From Propionibacteriaceae bacterium (lineage in GTDB: Bacteria > Actinomycetota > Actinomycetes > Propionibacteriales > Propionibacteriaceae), in NCBI GenBank assembly GCA_030538315.1, contig JAUNUF010000018.1, positions 1 through 35,444 of the forward strand: a stretch of 35,444 nt of DNA, in the 5' to 3' direction. The position numbers and the translations under genes were made by a program. Of the stretch, positions 8,315-16,988 are shown piece by piece. The notes beneath the pieces are model-generated. The model was not told the DNA's origin. It worked only from the letters and a program-made list of their open reading frames with translations, and searched no databases. Positions within the stretch are counted from its first letter, which is position 1. Every line of letters begins with the position of its first letter.

Positions 8315-8818
8315 ATGGACGAACGTCAACTTGCCAAGGCCGGCGGCGCTGCCCTCATCACCCTCTTCATCATCGGCCTCGTGGGCCTGGGCTTCGCGGT
8401 GTGGGATTACGTCTCCCACAAGGACATCACCCAGCCCTGGGGCATCCTGCTGGCCATCGGCGCCTGGGGCGTGTTCTACCTCATGTACCGCCTGATGGGG
8501 AAGGAGGCCCCGCGCACGCTGCTGGGCCAGGAGCTCCCCACGGGCGACTCGGCAGGCGAGAAGGCCACCCGCAAGCGTTGGCACCTCATCGACGCCGCGC
8601 TATTGGCTGGCGCCATGACTGCCCTCACTGTGGGCGCCTTCCTCATTGGCGACCTCACCGTCTTCGATGGACTGCCGCTGAGCGGCCCCGCGCTCCTCGC
8701 GGTGGGCGCCGTGGTGGAGTTGGTGATCACGTTCGTGATCTTCTACGCCATCAACCGCATCTTCGGTGAGTTGGGCGCCCGCAGCTACGAGCGCCACCTG
8801 GCCCGCATGGAGGCCTGA
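8315..8818 (+). CDS. Four-helix integral membrane protein paired with the XRE regulator
   Basis: A 167-residue protein with four predicted membrane segments: AALITLFIIGLVGLGFAVW (about 12-30), ILLAIGAWGVFYLMYRLM (about 45-62), LIDAALLAGAMTALTVGAFLIG (about 91-112) and LLAVGAVVELVITFVIFYAI (about 126-147). A charged cytoplasmic loop lies between helices 2 and 3. I do not recognise a catalytic motif or a named function. XRE-plus-membrane-protein pairs of this size are widespread in Gram-positive bacteria, and the membrane partner is often thought to influence the regulator. That relation is not shown here. It converges on glnE with only 3 bases between stop codons. Confidence 0.8.
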   Translation: MDERQLAKAGGAALITLFIIGLVGLGFAVWDYVSHKDITQPWGILLAIGAWGVFYLMYRLMGKEAPRTLLGQELPTGDSAGEKATRKRWHLIDAALLAGAMTALTVGAFLIGDLTVFDGLPLSGPALLAVGAVVELVITFVIFYAINRIFGELGARSYERHLARMEA

Positions 8819-8821
8819 CGC

Positions 8822-11743
8822 CTACGCCTTCCAGAACACCTCGTCGACGACACCCGCAGCTCTGCGCAGGAGCCTGCGGGTGTCGTCCATGAGGCGTGAG
8901 GCCTCCCCCGCCCGGTAGCCCAACAGCAGCGCCATGGAACCCAGTTCCCTCGTGTCCGAGGGCAGCGAATCGCCTGCGCGCCCACGCACCAGCATGATGG
9001 CGTCGCGCAACATGCTGGCCCTGTGCCAAGCCGCTGCCAACTGGTTCGATTGGGTCTCGGAGAGCAGGCCCAGCCTGGCGCACAGAGCAAGGGCGTCGAG
9101 TGTGGACGTGGTGCGCAGCCCCGGATGCTCGTGCCCATGCTGCAACTGCAGGAGCTGGGCCGTCCATTCCACATCTGACAAGCCACCAGGGCCGAGCTTG
9201 AGGTGGCGTTCGCGGGGAACGCCCCGCGGGATCCGCTCGGTCTCCATCCGAGACTTGAGCTTGCGAATCTCCCCCACCTGAGCCCGCGTCAGCCCACCTT
9301 CCGGGTAGCGGAAGGTGTCGGCTCGGGCGAGCACGTCGTCGACAAGCTGACGATCGCCAGCCCCGTGCCGGGCACGCAACAGCATCTGCGCCTCCCACGT
9401 GGCGGCCCACTTCTCGTAGTAGGACGCGTAGGACGCGACGGTGCGCACCTGCGGGCCGCCCTTGCCTTCTGGGCGCAGGTCGGTGTCTATCACGAGTGCG
9501 GGATCTGGGCCCGGCTTGCCGATCAGGTCAGCCGCCCGTCGGATGAGCTCTGTGGCGCGGCTCAAGCCATCACCCTCCGTGCCATTCGGCACCACGAACA
9601 TGCAATCCGCATCCGAGGCGTAGCTCATCTCGTGGCCGCCCCAACGGCCAAGCGCGATGACACCGATGGGCGGGGCATCGATCTCGCGACGCGCCAGCTG
9701 CAGCCCGGCCTCAACGGTGGCGGAGGCAAGGTCGCTCAAGGCAATGCCCACCGCCGCGAGATCCGCATGCCCCAGCACATCGCTGAGCGCGATCCGGCAC
9801 AGCTCCGCACGCCGCAGCGCCCGAATCGATGCGACGGCACGGTCCAAGTCGTCGTACCGGGCCACGGCCTGAGCCATGGCGTCGGTGAGCTCCTCGACGG
9901 AGCGTGGGCGCAGGTCATCCGTATCTGCCAACATCCGGATGTGTTCCGGGGCGCGCTTCAGCAGGTCAACCACGTAGCGACTGGAGGAGCACACCCGGGC
10001 GAGGCGTTGGGCCATGTACCCCTCGTCGCGGAGCGCCCGCAGGTACCAAGCGGTCTTGCCGAGCGCCTCCGACAGCTGCCGAAAGGCCAACAACCCGAAA
10101 TCCGGATTGGGGCCATCGGCAAACCACTGGAGCATGGCCGGCAGGAGTTGGCGTTGGATCTCGGCGCCGCGGTCGCTGCCCGAGGTGAGCGCCCGGATGT
10201 GTGCCAGGCCAGAGGCCGGATCGGCGAAGCCCAGTGCACGCATGCGGGTCTTGGCGGCCTCCGTGCTGAGCTGGAGCTCATCCGTGCGCACCTGGGTGAC
10301 GGCGTCGAGCAGCGGCGAGAAGAAGATGCGTTGCTGCAGGCGACGCACGCGGCGGGCGGAATCGCGCCACTTTCGGGCGAGATCGTCTGCCGCCATCCCA
10401 CCCATGGAGCGGGCGACTTGGGTGAGCGCATCGCCATCTTCCGGCAGGAGGTGGGTGCGGCGCAGGCGGCGCAACTGGATGCGGTGTTCGAGCACCCGCT
10501 GGAAGCGGTAGGCGCGGCCGAGCTCGGCACCGTCTGCGCGCCCGATGTAGCCGTTGCCCACCAGTGCTGCAAGGCCATCGAGGGTGCCGCGGGTGCGGAT
10601 GCGCTCGTCAGCCCGGCCGTGTACCAGTTGCAGGAGTTGGACGGAGAACTCGGTGTCGCGCAGCCCACCGGAGCCGAGCTTGATCTCCCGATCCTCCTGC
10701 TTGGCCGGGATCAGCGAGATCACCCGGTCACGCATGGCGCGCACCTCCGGCAGGAACTCTGGCCGCTCCCCCGCCTGCCACACCAGCGGCCACACCATGT
10801 CGACGAAGGCTTGACCCAGCTCGAGATCGCCTGCGGCTGGGCGCGCCTTGAGCATGGCCTGGAACTCCCAGTTCTTGGCCCACTTCGCGTAGTAGGCGCG
10901 GTAGCTGGCGAGCGTGCGCGCCAGCGGCCCGGCCTTGCCCTCCGGCCGCAACCCGGCGTCGACCTGCCAGATGCTGCCCTCCGCGGTGTGCGTGGAGCAG
11001 ATCCGGGCTTGCGCCGCCGCGAGCCGGCCGGCGACCGCAACCGCCTCGTCGGCGGAGACCCCCTCCACCGGCTCGGCGACGTAGAGCACGTCGACATCCG
11101 AGATGTAGTTGAGCTCCTCGGCGCCGGTCTTGCCCATGGCCAGCACGGCGACCCGCGCCTTCTCCCAGCCGGGCACCTCGGCGCGCGCGAAGGCGAGGGA
11201 GAGGTCCAGCACCACATCCGCGACGTGGGAGAGTTCGGCGGCGATCTCGTGGACGAGCTCTTCGGGCGCCGGCGCCGAGAGGTCGCGGGCAGCGATCTCG
11301 ATGAGCGCCACCCGGTTGGCAAGCCGGAGCTCATCCGCGCTCTGGTGGGCGACCTCGCCGTCGAGGTGGATGCGGTGGTGGAAGAACTCGCGCCAGCCCT
11401 CCAACCCGCGCTCCTGCGGCTCCACGGCCAGGATGCGGGCCTCGGCCGGGTGCCGCACGAGCGTCTGGGCCAGCACGCTGGAGCCGCCGAGCACGAGCAG
11501 CAGACGGCGCAGCCACCCCTCGTCGGCAGCGATCTCCCGGAATAGCTCCGGGGCGGCTGCTTCGAGCCGCTCCAGGGAGTCGAAGGCGAGGTCGCGGTCT
11601 GCGACCGGCTCGAAGAGCGCCAGGTCGACGGCGGGCTCTTCGCCGAGCCTGCTGGCCCATCGCTCCCAGACCCGCGCGGCACCGCTGGCGGAGCCGAAGC
11701 CCCGCCGCGCGAACTCCCCCACCGGGGACTGGTACCTGCCCAT
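8822..11743 (-). CDS. glnE: Bifunctional glutamine synthetase adenylyltransferase / adenylyl-removing enzyme
   Basis: A 973-residue two-headed nucleotidyltransferase that adds AMP to, and removes it from, the regulatory tyrosine of type I-beta glutamine synthetase. Both catalytic halves are visible. The N-terminal half has LAMGKTGAEELNYISDVDVLYV (DVD at 216-218) and LRPEGKAGPL. The C-terminal half has ALGRWGGHEMSYASDADCMFVV (DxD near 709) and DTDLRPEGKGGP. Each is followed by a helical KLGSGGLRDTEFSVQLLQL / KLGPGGLSDVEWTAQLLQL segment. Length matches actinobacterial GlnE. It starts 13 bases after the ptsI stop on the same strand with no terminator between, so it is positioned as the last gene of the sugar-PTS operon. 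Its substrate GlnA1 is not in the window. Confidence 0.97.
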   Translation of the reverse strand: MGRYQSPVGEFARRGFGSASGAARVWERWASRLGEEPAVDLALFEPVADRDLAFDSLERLEAAAPELFREIAADEGWLRRLLLVLGGSSVLAQTLVRHPAEARILAVEPQERGLEGWREFFHHRIHLDGEVAHQSADELRLANRVALIEIAARDLSAPAPEELVHEIAAELSHVADVVLDLSLAFARAEVPGWEKARVAVLAMGKTGAEELNYISDVDVLYVAEPVEGVSADEAVAVAGRLAAAQARICSTHTAEGSIWQVDAGLRPEGKAGPLARTLASYRAYYAKWAKNWEFQAMLKARPAAGDLELGQAFVDMVWPLVWQAGERPEFLPEVRAMRDRVISLIPAKQEDREIKLGSGGLRDTEFSVQLLQLVHGRADERIRTRGTLDGLAALVGNGYIGRADGAELGRAYRFQRVLEHRIQLRRLRRTHLLPEDGDALTQVARSMGGMAADDLARKWRDSARRVRRLQQRIFFSPLLDAVTQVRTDELQLSTEAAKTRMRALGFADPASGLAHIRALTSGSDRGAEIQRQLLPAMLQWFADGPNPDFGLLAFRQLSEALGKTAWYLRALRDEGYMAQRLARVCSSSRYVVDLLKRAPEHIRMLADTDDLRPRSVEELTDAMAQAVARYDDLDRAVASIRALRRAELCRIALSDVLGHADLAAVGIALSDLASATVEAGLQLARREIDAPPIGVIALGRWGGHEMSYASDADCMFVVPNGTEGDGLSRATELIRRAADLIGKPGPDPALVIDTDLRPEGKGGPQVRTVASYASYYEKWAATWEAQMLLRARHGAGDRQLVDDVLARADTFRYPEGGLTRAQVGEIRKLKSRMETERIPRGVPRERHLKLGPGGLSDVEWTAQLLQLQHGHEHPGLRTTSTLDALALCARLGLLSETQSNQLAAAWHRASMLRDAIMLVRGRAGDSLPSDTRELGSMALLLGYRAGEASRLMDDTRRLLRRAAGVVDEVFWKA
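8846..8887 (+). terminator. Long perfect hairpin inside the 3' end of glnE, possible terminator for the XRE operon
   Basis: Arms GACGACACCCGCAG (8846-8859) and CTGCGGGTGTCGTC (8874-8887) match perfectly over 14 bp around a 14-base loop. The element starts 28 bases after the stop of the plus-strand membrane gene and lies within the last codons of glnE on the other strand. No T-run follows, so termination is only likely, not certain. Confidence 0.45.
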
Positions 11744-11756
11744 TGCCCCAGCGTAG

Positions 11757-13448
11757 CTAGATCAGGTCGTGAACAGCCTCATCTGCCAGTGCCAAGGCGG
11801 CCGCCCGAGCACCCTCAGCGGTGTCGGCTGCCCTCGCCGCAGCTGCCAGTCGCTGGCAATGGGACAGCGAGTGGTGCCGAAGGGATGACCACACGGCAGG
11901 AACCCGGCCGGTAGCCATGGACAACGACGATACGCCCAGCCCCACCAGTACCAGGGCCAGCAGCGGGTCGCCCCCGGCCTCCCCGCAGACACCAACCGGC
12001 TTGCCCGTCGCGGCACCGCCTGCACACGCAGCGGCGACCACGTCGAGAACGGCTGGCTCCCAGGGGTTCAGCAGCGCCGCCAACTCCCCCTGCATCCGGT
12101 CCGCAGCCATCGTGTACTGCGACAGATCGTTGGTGCCAAGGGATGCAAAATCTGCGTCCTGCAGGATGCTCTGACTCCTCAGCGCAGCCGCAGGCACCTC
12201 GATCATCACACCAGCCGACGGCAGGCCAGCCGCTCGGACCCGCTCCACGAACCACCGGGCCTCCTCGAGGGTGGCGACCATGGGTGCCATGACCCGCACA
12301 TCGGCGGCACTCTGGCTTCGAGCTGCGGCCAATGCCTCCAGTTGTGCGTCGAGGAGTTCAGGGCGCGCCATGGAGAGGCGGAGCCCTCGTCGGCCCAGGG
12401 CAGGGTTCTCTTCGGCACCCAGGTCCGCGAACTGCAGCGGCTTGTCAGCACCGGCATCCAGCGTGCGGACGACCACGCGCTTGCCCGGAAACTCCTCAAA
12501 CACCTCGCTGTAAACCTGCGTCTGCTCCTCCACCGATGGCATCTTCTCCCGATCGAGGAAGAGGAACTCGGTCCGGAACAGGCCGACACCTTCCACGCCC
12601 TGAGCCGATGCTCGCCTCGCATCGTCCAGCGTTCCGATGTTGGCCAGGAGAGGCACGGGATGGCCGTCGCTAGTGCGGCCCGGGCCGAATCCACCTGCCA
12701 AGACGGTGTCCCGACGGCGCTTCCGTTCCAGAAGGCCGTCTGTCTCGGCAGAGGTCGGGTTCACGATGACTTCGCCAGCACCTCCGTCGACCGCGACGAG
12801 AGTGCCAGCCGAAACGCTCAGGCTGTTCGGCACCTGAACGACTGCGGGAATGCCCAACTGTGCGGCCAGAATGGCCGTGTGGCTGGTTGGTCCGCCAGCA
12901 GCTGTGACGATACCGAGGCACGTCCCGGGCTTGAGCGTGGCGGTCTCAGAAGGCGCGAGATCATGGGCAATGAGGATGCTGGGTTCGTGCAACTCCGGCA
13001 CGCCTGGTTCAGCTACGCCGAGGATGCGGGCCACTGCGCGGTCCCTCACGTCCTCAAGGTCGGCGACCCGCTCGGCCATGTACCCGCCCAATTCACGCAG
13101 CAACGCTGCGTATCCCTCAACGGCCGCGGCGACGGCGTTGGCCGGGCCTTTGCCTCCGGCCAGTTCAACGTCGACGGCGGCGTGGAGGCCGGGATCGCTG
13201 GCCATGGAAGCAGCGGCCTCAAGGATGGGGCGGGCATGCTCGTCGGCCTTCTCTGCGCGCTGCTCAAAGTCGGATTGCACCTGCGCGAAGACAGCGCGGA
13301 CCCGAGCCTGCTCCTCCTCCACGTCTGTGGTGCGAGGCTCATCTGCGGGTGCACGCATGGCGGGGGCGACGATCACCGCGGGGGCAATGGCGACGCCGGG
13401 GCTCACGCCGATGCCGGCGAGGATCCGGGAGTTCTGGTCACCTGTCAT
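11757..13448 (-). CDS. ptsI: PTS enzyme I (phosphoenolpyruvate-protein phosphotransferase)
   Basis: A 563-residue cytoplasmic enzyme I, which takes phosphate from PEP and passes it to HPr. The phosphohistidine motif GGPTSHTAILA carries His190. The PEP-binding (beta/alpha)8 domain has GVGLFRTEFLFLDR, VVVRTLDAGADKPL, LGRRGLRLS, FASLGTNDLSQYTMAADR and the active-site cysteine in VGVCGEAGGDP (Cys488). The N-terminal ILAGIGVSPGVAIAPA is a standard start. Its ATG overlaps the ptsH stop (ATGA). EI and HPr lie beside a glucitol-type permease and could be dedicated to it or be the general pair of the cell; the window cannot tell. Confidence 0.97.
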   Translation of the reverse strand: MTGDQNSRILAGIGVSPGVAIAPAVIVAPAMRAPADEPRTTDVEEEQARVRAVFAQVQSDFEQRAEKADEHARPILEAAASMASDPGLHAAVDVELAGGKGPANAVAAAVEGYAALLRELGGYMAERVADLEDVRDRAVARILGVAEPGVPELHEPSILIAHDLAPSETATLKPGTCLGIVTAAGGPTSHTAILAAQLGIPAVVQVPNSLSVSAGTLVAVDGGAGEVIVNPTSAETDGLLERKRRRDTVLAGGFGPGRTSDGHPVPLLANIGTLDDARRASAQGVEGVGLFRTEFLFLDREKMPSVEEQTQVYSEVFEEFPGKRVVVRTLDAGADKPLQFADLGAEENPALGRRGLRLSMARPELLDAQLEALAAARSQSAADVRVMAPMVATLEEARWFVERVRAAGLPSAGVMIEVPAAALRSQSILQDADFASLGTNDLSQYTMAADRMQGELAALLNPWEPAVLDVVAAACAGGAATGKPVGVCGEAGGDPLLALVLVGLGVSSLSMATGRVPAVWSSLRHHSLSHCQRLAAAARAADTAEGARAAALALADEAVHDLI

Positions 13449-13717
13449 GGCAACTCATCAAGGTCCGTCTCGAGGAGTTCGACGAGGGAGTCGAGGGCAG
13501 CCTCAGCTCCCTCACCCTCGGCAGCCAAGGTGACGACGTCTCCGTTCTTGATGCCCTGGGTCATGACCAGAAGAAGGCTGCGCGCATCGACAGGTGCACC
13601 GCCCACCTTAGCGATGGTGACCGGGACGCCGGTGGCGGCGACCGCCTTGATGAAGATGTTGGCCGGGCGGGCGTGGAGGCCCACAGACGAGGCGATGGTT
13701 GCTTGACGTGTGAACAT
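13445..13717 (-). CDS. ptsH: PTS phosphocarrier protein HPr
   Basis: A 90-residue HPr. His15 in SSVGLHARPAN is the phosphate-accepting residue. Ser47 in DARSLLLVMTQG occupies the place of the regulatory serine of Firmicutes HPr, although HPr kinase is normally absent in actinobacteria. The ATG at 13717 is preceded by AGGAGC at a good distance, while an upstream GTG in frame (13756) has no such site. It overlaps ptsI by four bases. The 77 bases between the sorC-type gene and ptsH contain only a weak G/C hairpin, so the operon probably continues through. Confidence 0.95.
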   Translation of the reverse strand: MFTRQATIASSVGLHARPANIFIKAVAATGVPVTIAKVGGAPVDARSLLLVMTQGIKNGDVVTLAAEGEGAEAALDSLVELLETDLDELP

Positions 13718-13794
13718 GTGTAGCTCCTGAAGCGATATGGGGGCATGCTGAAGCACCCCGATGGGGTTGTCAGTGAGGGTGGAGGGCGTGAGAG

Positions 13795-14757
13795 TTACTC
13801 GACGCCAGCGAGGTTGAGGACGGCACGGGCCAGATCCTCATCCAGGATGATGGAGTCCAGGGCGCCGGTGCGCAGAGCGCCGACGACACCGGGCGCCTTC
13901 TCGACGCCAGCGGCCAAGCCGACGGCGTCGGGGATGGCTCGGAGTTGATCCATGGAAATGCCGATGATCCGTTCGGACGTGGGCAGGCCCAGCGGCTCTC
14001 CATTGATATCGAAGAAGCGACCGCAGATGTCGCCGGTTGGGCGCTGGGCCGACAACTGGGCGAACTCTGCGTCACTCAACTGCATGGCGTTGACGACCCG
14101 ATTCGAGTTGTGGAAGCCATACGAACCGATTCCCACGAACGCCATCTCTACGCTGGCTGCGCGCTGCACGGCCTGAGTGATCGTCGACTCGCTGTTGAGC
14201 GCCGCCCAGGTGAGCGGGGACTCCACGACCGAGGGGGCGTCGAAACGAAGTGCCCGGGCCCCAGATTTCATCGCCAGCACGTCCAGGGACGTGTTGCCAG
14301 CCGGGCCAGCCTCAGCGGGCAGACCCCCGACGAGCGGACAGATGGTCAAACCGGTCTTGATGGGCTCAACGTGGCATTCCTCGACGAACTTGTCGATGGT
14401 CACGCCCCAACTCAGCCCAAAGGTGGTCAACTGGGCGGCACGCTGTTCGAAGCATCGAGCTGCGGCAGCCGCCACGACATCCACTGGCGCCCTCCCCCGT
14501 GGCCGGGGAACAACGGTCGCTGACGACACATGGAAAGCAGAGGAGATGCGCTCCTCCAACTCAGGTACATGCGCGAGCAGGCCCGGGTCATGGATGCGAA
14601 TCTCCACGATGCCCTGTTCCCGAGCGGCAGCGAGAATGCGCGAGACGGTGGAAGTGGAGAGGTGCAGTTCCTTTGCCACCGCCGTCTGTGAAAGGTTGTC
14701 CAAGTAGTACATACGTGCTGCTCGGACCATGTCCTCAACGTTGCGGGGCGCAGGCAT
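13795..14757 (-). CDS. SorC/DeoR-type sugar-responsive transcriptional regulator
   Basis: A 320-residue regulator of the SorC family. Its N-terminal helix-turn-helix is at about residues 22-43 (LSQTAVAKELHLSTSTVSRIL). The remaining ~250 residues form the sugar-phosphate-binding domain related to NagB-type isomerases (TFGLSWGVTIDKFV, ICPLVGGLP, AFVGIGSYG, GRFFDINGEPL, IGISMDQLRAIP, ALRTGALDSIILDE). The ATG at 14757 has GGGAGG seven bases upstream, so I prefer it over 14796. Placed inside the srl-pts operon, it very likely controls it through the palindrome at 18708-18735, using the phosphorylated polyol or its ketose phosphate as effector. Activator versus repressor is unknown. Confidence 0.92.
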   Translation of the reverse strand: MPAPRNVEDMVRAARMYYLDNLSQTAVAKELHLSTSTVSRILAAAREQGIVEIRIHDPGLLAHVPELEERISSAFHVSSATVVPRPRGRAPVDVVAAAAARCFEQRAAQLTTFGLSWGVTIDKFVEECHVEPIKTGLTICPLVGGLPAEAGPAGNTSLDVLAMKSGARALRFDAPSVVESPLTWAALNSESTITQAVQRAASVEMAFVGIGSYGFHNSNRVVNAMQLSDAEFAQLSAQRPTGDICGRFFDINGEPLGLPTSERIIGISMDQLRAIPDAVGLAAGVEKAPGVVGALRTGALDSIILDEDLARAVLNLAGVE

Positions 14758-14808
14758 TGCTCGCCTCCCTTCAAGAATTCCCGGCATTTTCTGCAATCCT
14801 ACCCGGAA

Positions 14809-16104
14809 TCAGAGCACGCCCGACGCGACCAGCGCATCCTGCATGCGCCGCATCGCCACGAGCGGACGCGTCTCGTCCAGTTCGACATCGTCATAGGTCA
14901 GGATCTGCCCAGCCTTGACATCACGCACCAGCTTGGAGGTGCCCACCAGGCCGATCGGGATCGCGTTGAGCGCACGAGCCTCGTCGGCGTCCACGGCCCA
15001 GCCGTGCACGTGGCGGCCGCCCATGCCCTCCAACGTGATGCCGGCCTCCTGATCAAACTTGGCCTTGGCCACCACTTCGGTGCGCCACTCCTTGGTCTGG
15101 AAGTCGGCCCTCCGCTCGAGAACAGCCTCTGCGATCGACAGATGTGCCTCGATGGAGGCTAGGTGGTAGGGGCGGTAGATGGCGTAGTACGGGCCCTCGC
15201 CGAACTTGAGGAAGTCCAGTTCCTCAGTGACCACGTCGTTTTCCGACTTGACCACCGCGAAGATGCCGGGGGCGACATCGCCCTCCACCGTGTACTCCAC
15301 GGCAGGCACGTTCTTCAGGATGCCGCCGTCCCCCTGGGGGATCAGCTTCTTCGCCAGCTCATCGATGTCACAGGCAGTGCCATGCATGCCCTGCTGGTCA
15401 ACGGGGAAACCCGTTGCGTTGGACAGTGACGCCATCTCCAACTGCGTCTTGGTGCCATCAACGAACTCGCAGAGAATGCGCGGATTCATGTTCTTGCGCT
15501 GCGCCTCCTCCATCAGTTCCTCAACCACGGCGGTGGGGCGGTTCGGGTTGTTCTTGCCCTTGCCCGCGGCCACGACGGTGAGGCCGAGATCCTCGGCGTA
15601 CTCGATGAGCTTCAGGCACTCCACAGGTTCGTCGCCTCGGCAGATCGTGTAGACCTGATTGCCCGAGTTGGCGATGCTCGACAGGAGGAGACCAACTGTC
15701 ACGTCAGCCTCCACCGTCATCAGAGCGGCGTCCTTGTTGCTGGTGAGCGCAGAATAGGCAATCTGGGCTGCAATCTCGGGGACACCAGAGACTTCCAGCA
15801 CCACATCGACGGGCAGCTTGGGCAACTTCATACCGTCATCGATGACGACGGGCTGCCCCGCCTCCACCAGCGCGGCCGCCTTCTCGAGATCCGTCTCCAC
15901 GACGGCGTTCGCGCGCCCGGCATTGCGGTAGGCGTCGAGGCCCTTCTGGGTGTCGATCTCAGCGACGACGGAGACCTCCATGCCCTTGGCACGTTCAACG
16001 GTGGCGATGAGGCCGCGCCCCATCTGACCAGCTCCGACGACGCCGACGCGGACAGGCCGCCCCAACTCCGCCTGACGGGCGAGCAGTCGTTTCGTGTAAC
16101 TCAT
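14809..16104 (-). CDS. NAD(P)-dependent dehydrogenase with C-terminal SAF domain (COG4091-like)
   Basis: A 431-residue protein. The N-terminal Rossmann domain starts at VRVGVVGAGQMGRGLIATVERA (GxGxxG about residues 24-29) with the acidic AEID at the end of the second strand, suggesting NAD preference. The middle resembles homoserine dehydrogenase-like proteins (VDVVLEVSGVPEIAAQIAYSAL, GNQVYTICRGDEPVE). The C-terminus is a SAF domain (GTSKLVRDVKAGQILTYDDVELDE). Such proteins are often annotated as predicted homoserine dehydrogenases, but here the gene sits 14 bases after srlM in the place where srl operons carry SrlD (sorbitol-6-phosphate dehydrogenase), which is absent. I infer oxidation of the polyol phosphate delivered by the PTS; substrate and product are not known. 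Confidence 0.85.
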   Translation of the reverse strand: MSYTKRLLARQAELGRPVRVGVVGAGQMGRGLIATVERAKGMEVSVVAEIDTQKGLDAYRNAGRANAVVETDLEKAAALVEAGQPVVIDDGMKLPKLPVDVVLEVSGVPEIAAQIAYSALTSNKDAALMTVEADVTVGLLLSSIANSGNQVYTICRGDEPVECLKLIEYAEDLGLTVVAAGKGKNNPNRPTAVVEELMEEAQRKNMNPRILCEFVDGTKTQLEMASLSNATGFPVDQQGMHGTACDIDELAKKLIPQGDGGILKNVPAVEYTVEGDVAPGIFAVVKSENDVVTEELDFLKFGEGPYYAIYRPYHLASIEAHLSIAEAVLERRADFQTKEWRTEVVAKAKFDQEAGITLEGMGGRHVHGWAVDADEARALNAIPIGLVGTSKLVRDVKAGQILTYDDVELDETRPLVAMRRMQDALVASGVL

Positions 16105-16118
16105 GATGTGTCCTTCTT

Positions 16119-16568
16119 TCAGTTTGAGAGGGCCCGGCGGCGCACGATGCGACGCGGCCCCGAGTCGTTGTGGGGGGTGGTGGGACGCTGCGCCAGAGCC
16201 GCGTCTTTGGGGATCATGTCCAGGGCCTGCTCAACCGCCTGACGGAGGAGCTTGTCCCCTGCCCTGCCTGCCACGCCCGACAGACTGCCCTCGAGATGAG
16301 GGGCTCGCTTGAACCGGCTGAAGACGCTCATGCCGGTCATGGTTCGGGCCTCGACGACGGCCCCCTCCTCGATATCGATCAGCAGGAGGACGACGGCGCC
16401 GCGCAGGCGTCCCTTGCCGCGGCCGCTACCGAGATGGAGCTTGCGGCCGGCGTTGAGGCGGATCATCTCTCGCACCTCGCGGCCGTAGGCTCTGCCCTGC
16501 CATGTCGACAGGGCGATGCCGAGCACGAGGGCGCTGATCAGGAACAGGGGAAAGGCGATGTCGGGCAT
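16119..16568 (-). CDS. srlM: GutM/SrlM-family protein of the glucitol operon
   Basis: A 149-residue protein with one N-terminal membrane segment (FPLFLISALVLGIALSTW) followed by the GutM pattern GRxxGRxxxGAVVLLLID and VVEARTMTGMSVFSRFKRAPHLEGSL. E. coli GutM (119 residues) is described as an activator of the glucitol operon, but the membrane anchor makes direct DNA binding unlikely, and its mechanism is poorly understood. This version has about 25 extra residues at the C-terminus, ending in a basic tail. It starts 10 bases after srlB, so it is in the operon. The open frame extends further upstream only as an overlap of srlB. Confidence 0.85.
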   Translation of the reverse strand: MPDIAFPLFLISALVLGIALSTWQGRAYGREVREMIRLNAGRKLHLGSGRGKGRLRGAVVLLLIDIEEGAVVEARTMTGMSVFSRFKRAPHLEGSLSGVAGRAGDKLLRQAVEQALDMIPKDAALAQRPTTPHNDSGPRRIVRRRALSN

Positions 16569-16578
16569 GACGGTGTCC

Positions 16579-16944
16579 TCAGCGTCGAATCGAAACGGTG
16601 GCACCAGCCACGGGCAGGTCGAGCTCGCCCTCAGCCTTGACTGCACCGGGAAGCAGTTCGTCGTCACCGACGTTGAGGTAGACGACGAAGTGGCCGAGGT
16701 TGGCGAAGTTCTCGTTGGCGAGGCCGCCGACCTCCAGAACATTGACGCAGCTGTCGCCGATGCAGAACAGGTCGCCGGGCTGGATCGCAACCGCGTCCTC
16801 CGGCTGTCCGCTGTGCACGAGGCTGACGTCAGCCAGGGCCGGCGGGCACGGCTCGCCGAACAGGATGTAGACGCCGCCGTCGAACATGTCGGCTGCGTCG
16901 TCACCGACGGAGACGACCGAGGAGGTCCAGATGGTTTCAGACAT
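16579..16944 (-). CDS. srlB: PTS glucitol/sorbitol-type enzyme IIA
   Basis: A 121-residue IIA-Gut protein. It receives phosphate from HPr and passes it to the IIB domain. His44 in DVSLVHSG aligns with the active-site His43 of E. coli SrlB (FIHCHG). GDLFCIGDSCVNVLEVGGLANENFANLGH matches the conserved centre of the family (VGSVAEDNLRELGH in E. coli). The ATG at 16944 is preceded by AAAGGAC. It is separated from srlE by 44 bases with no terminator. Together with SrlA and SrlE it completes a glucitol-family permease. Confidence 0.93.
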   Translation of the reverse strand: MSETIWTSSVVSVGDDAADMFDGGVYILFGEPCPPALADVSLVHSGQPEDAVAIQPGDLFCIGDSCVNVLEVGGLANENFANLGHFVVYLNVGDDELLPGAVKAEGELDLPVAGATVSIRR

Positions 16945-16988
16945 GTGATGAGTCCTTTCGAGTGACAGCAACGGTGCTGCCGAGTGGG

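Noticed and set aside
9203-11545. 780-codon open frame antisense to glnE
   Set aside because: High GC at third positions keeps the opposite frame open. Its translation has no family features, while glnE on the other strand is unmistakable.
12342-13706. Long open frame antisense to ptsI and ptsH
   Set aside because: Spans two well-supported genes on the other strand and reads as low-information sequence.
13718-13794. Terminator or separate promoter between the sorC-type gene and ptsH
   Set aside because: The GGGG/CCCC pairings are short and mutually exclusive, there is no T-run, and the best -10 match (CAGCAT) is poor.
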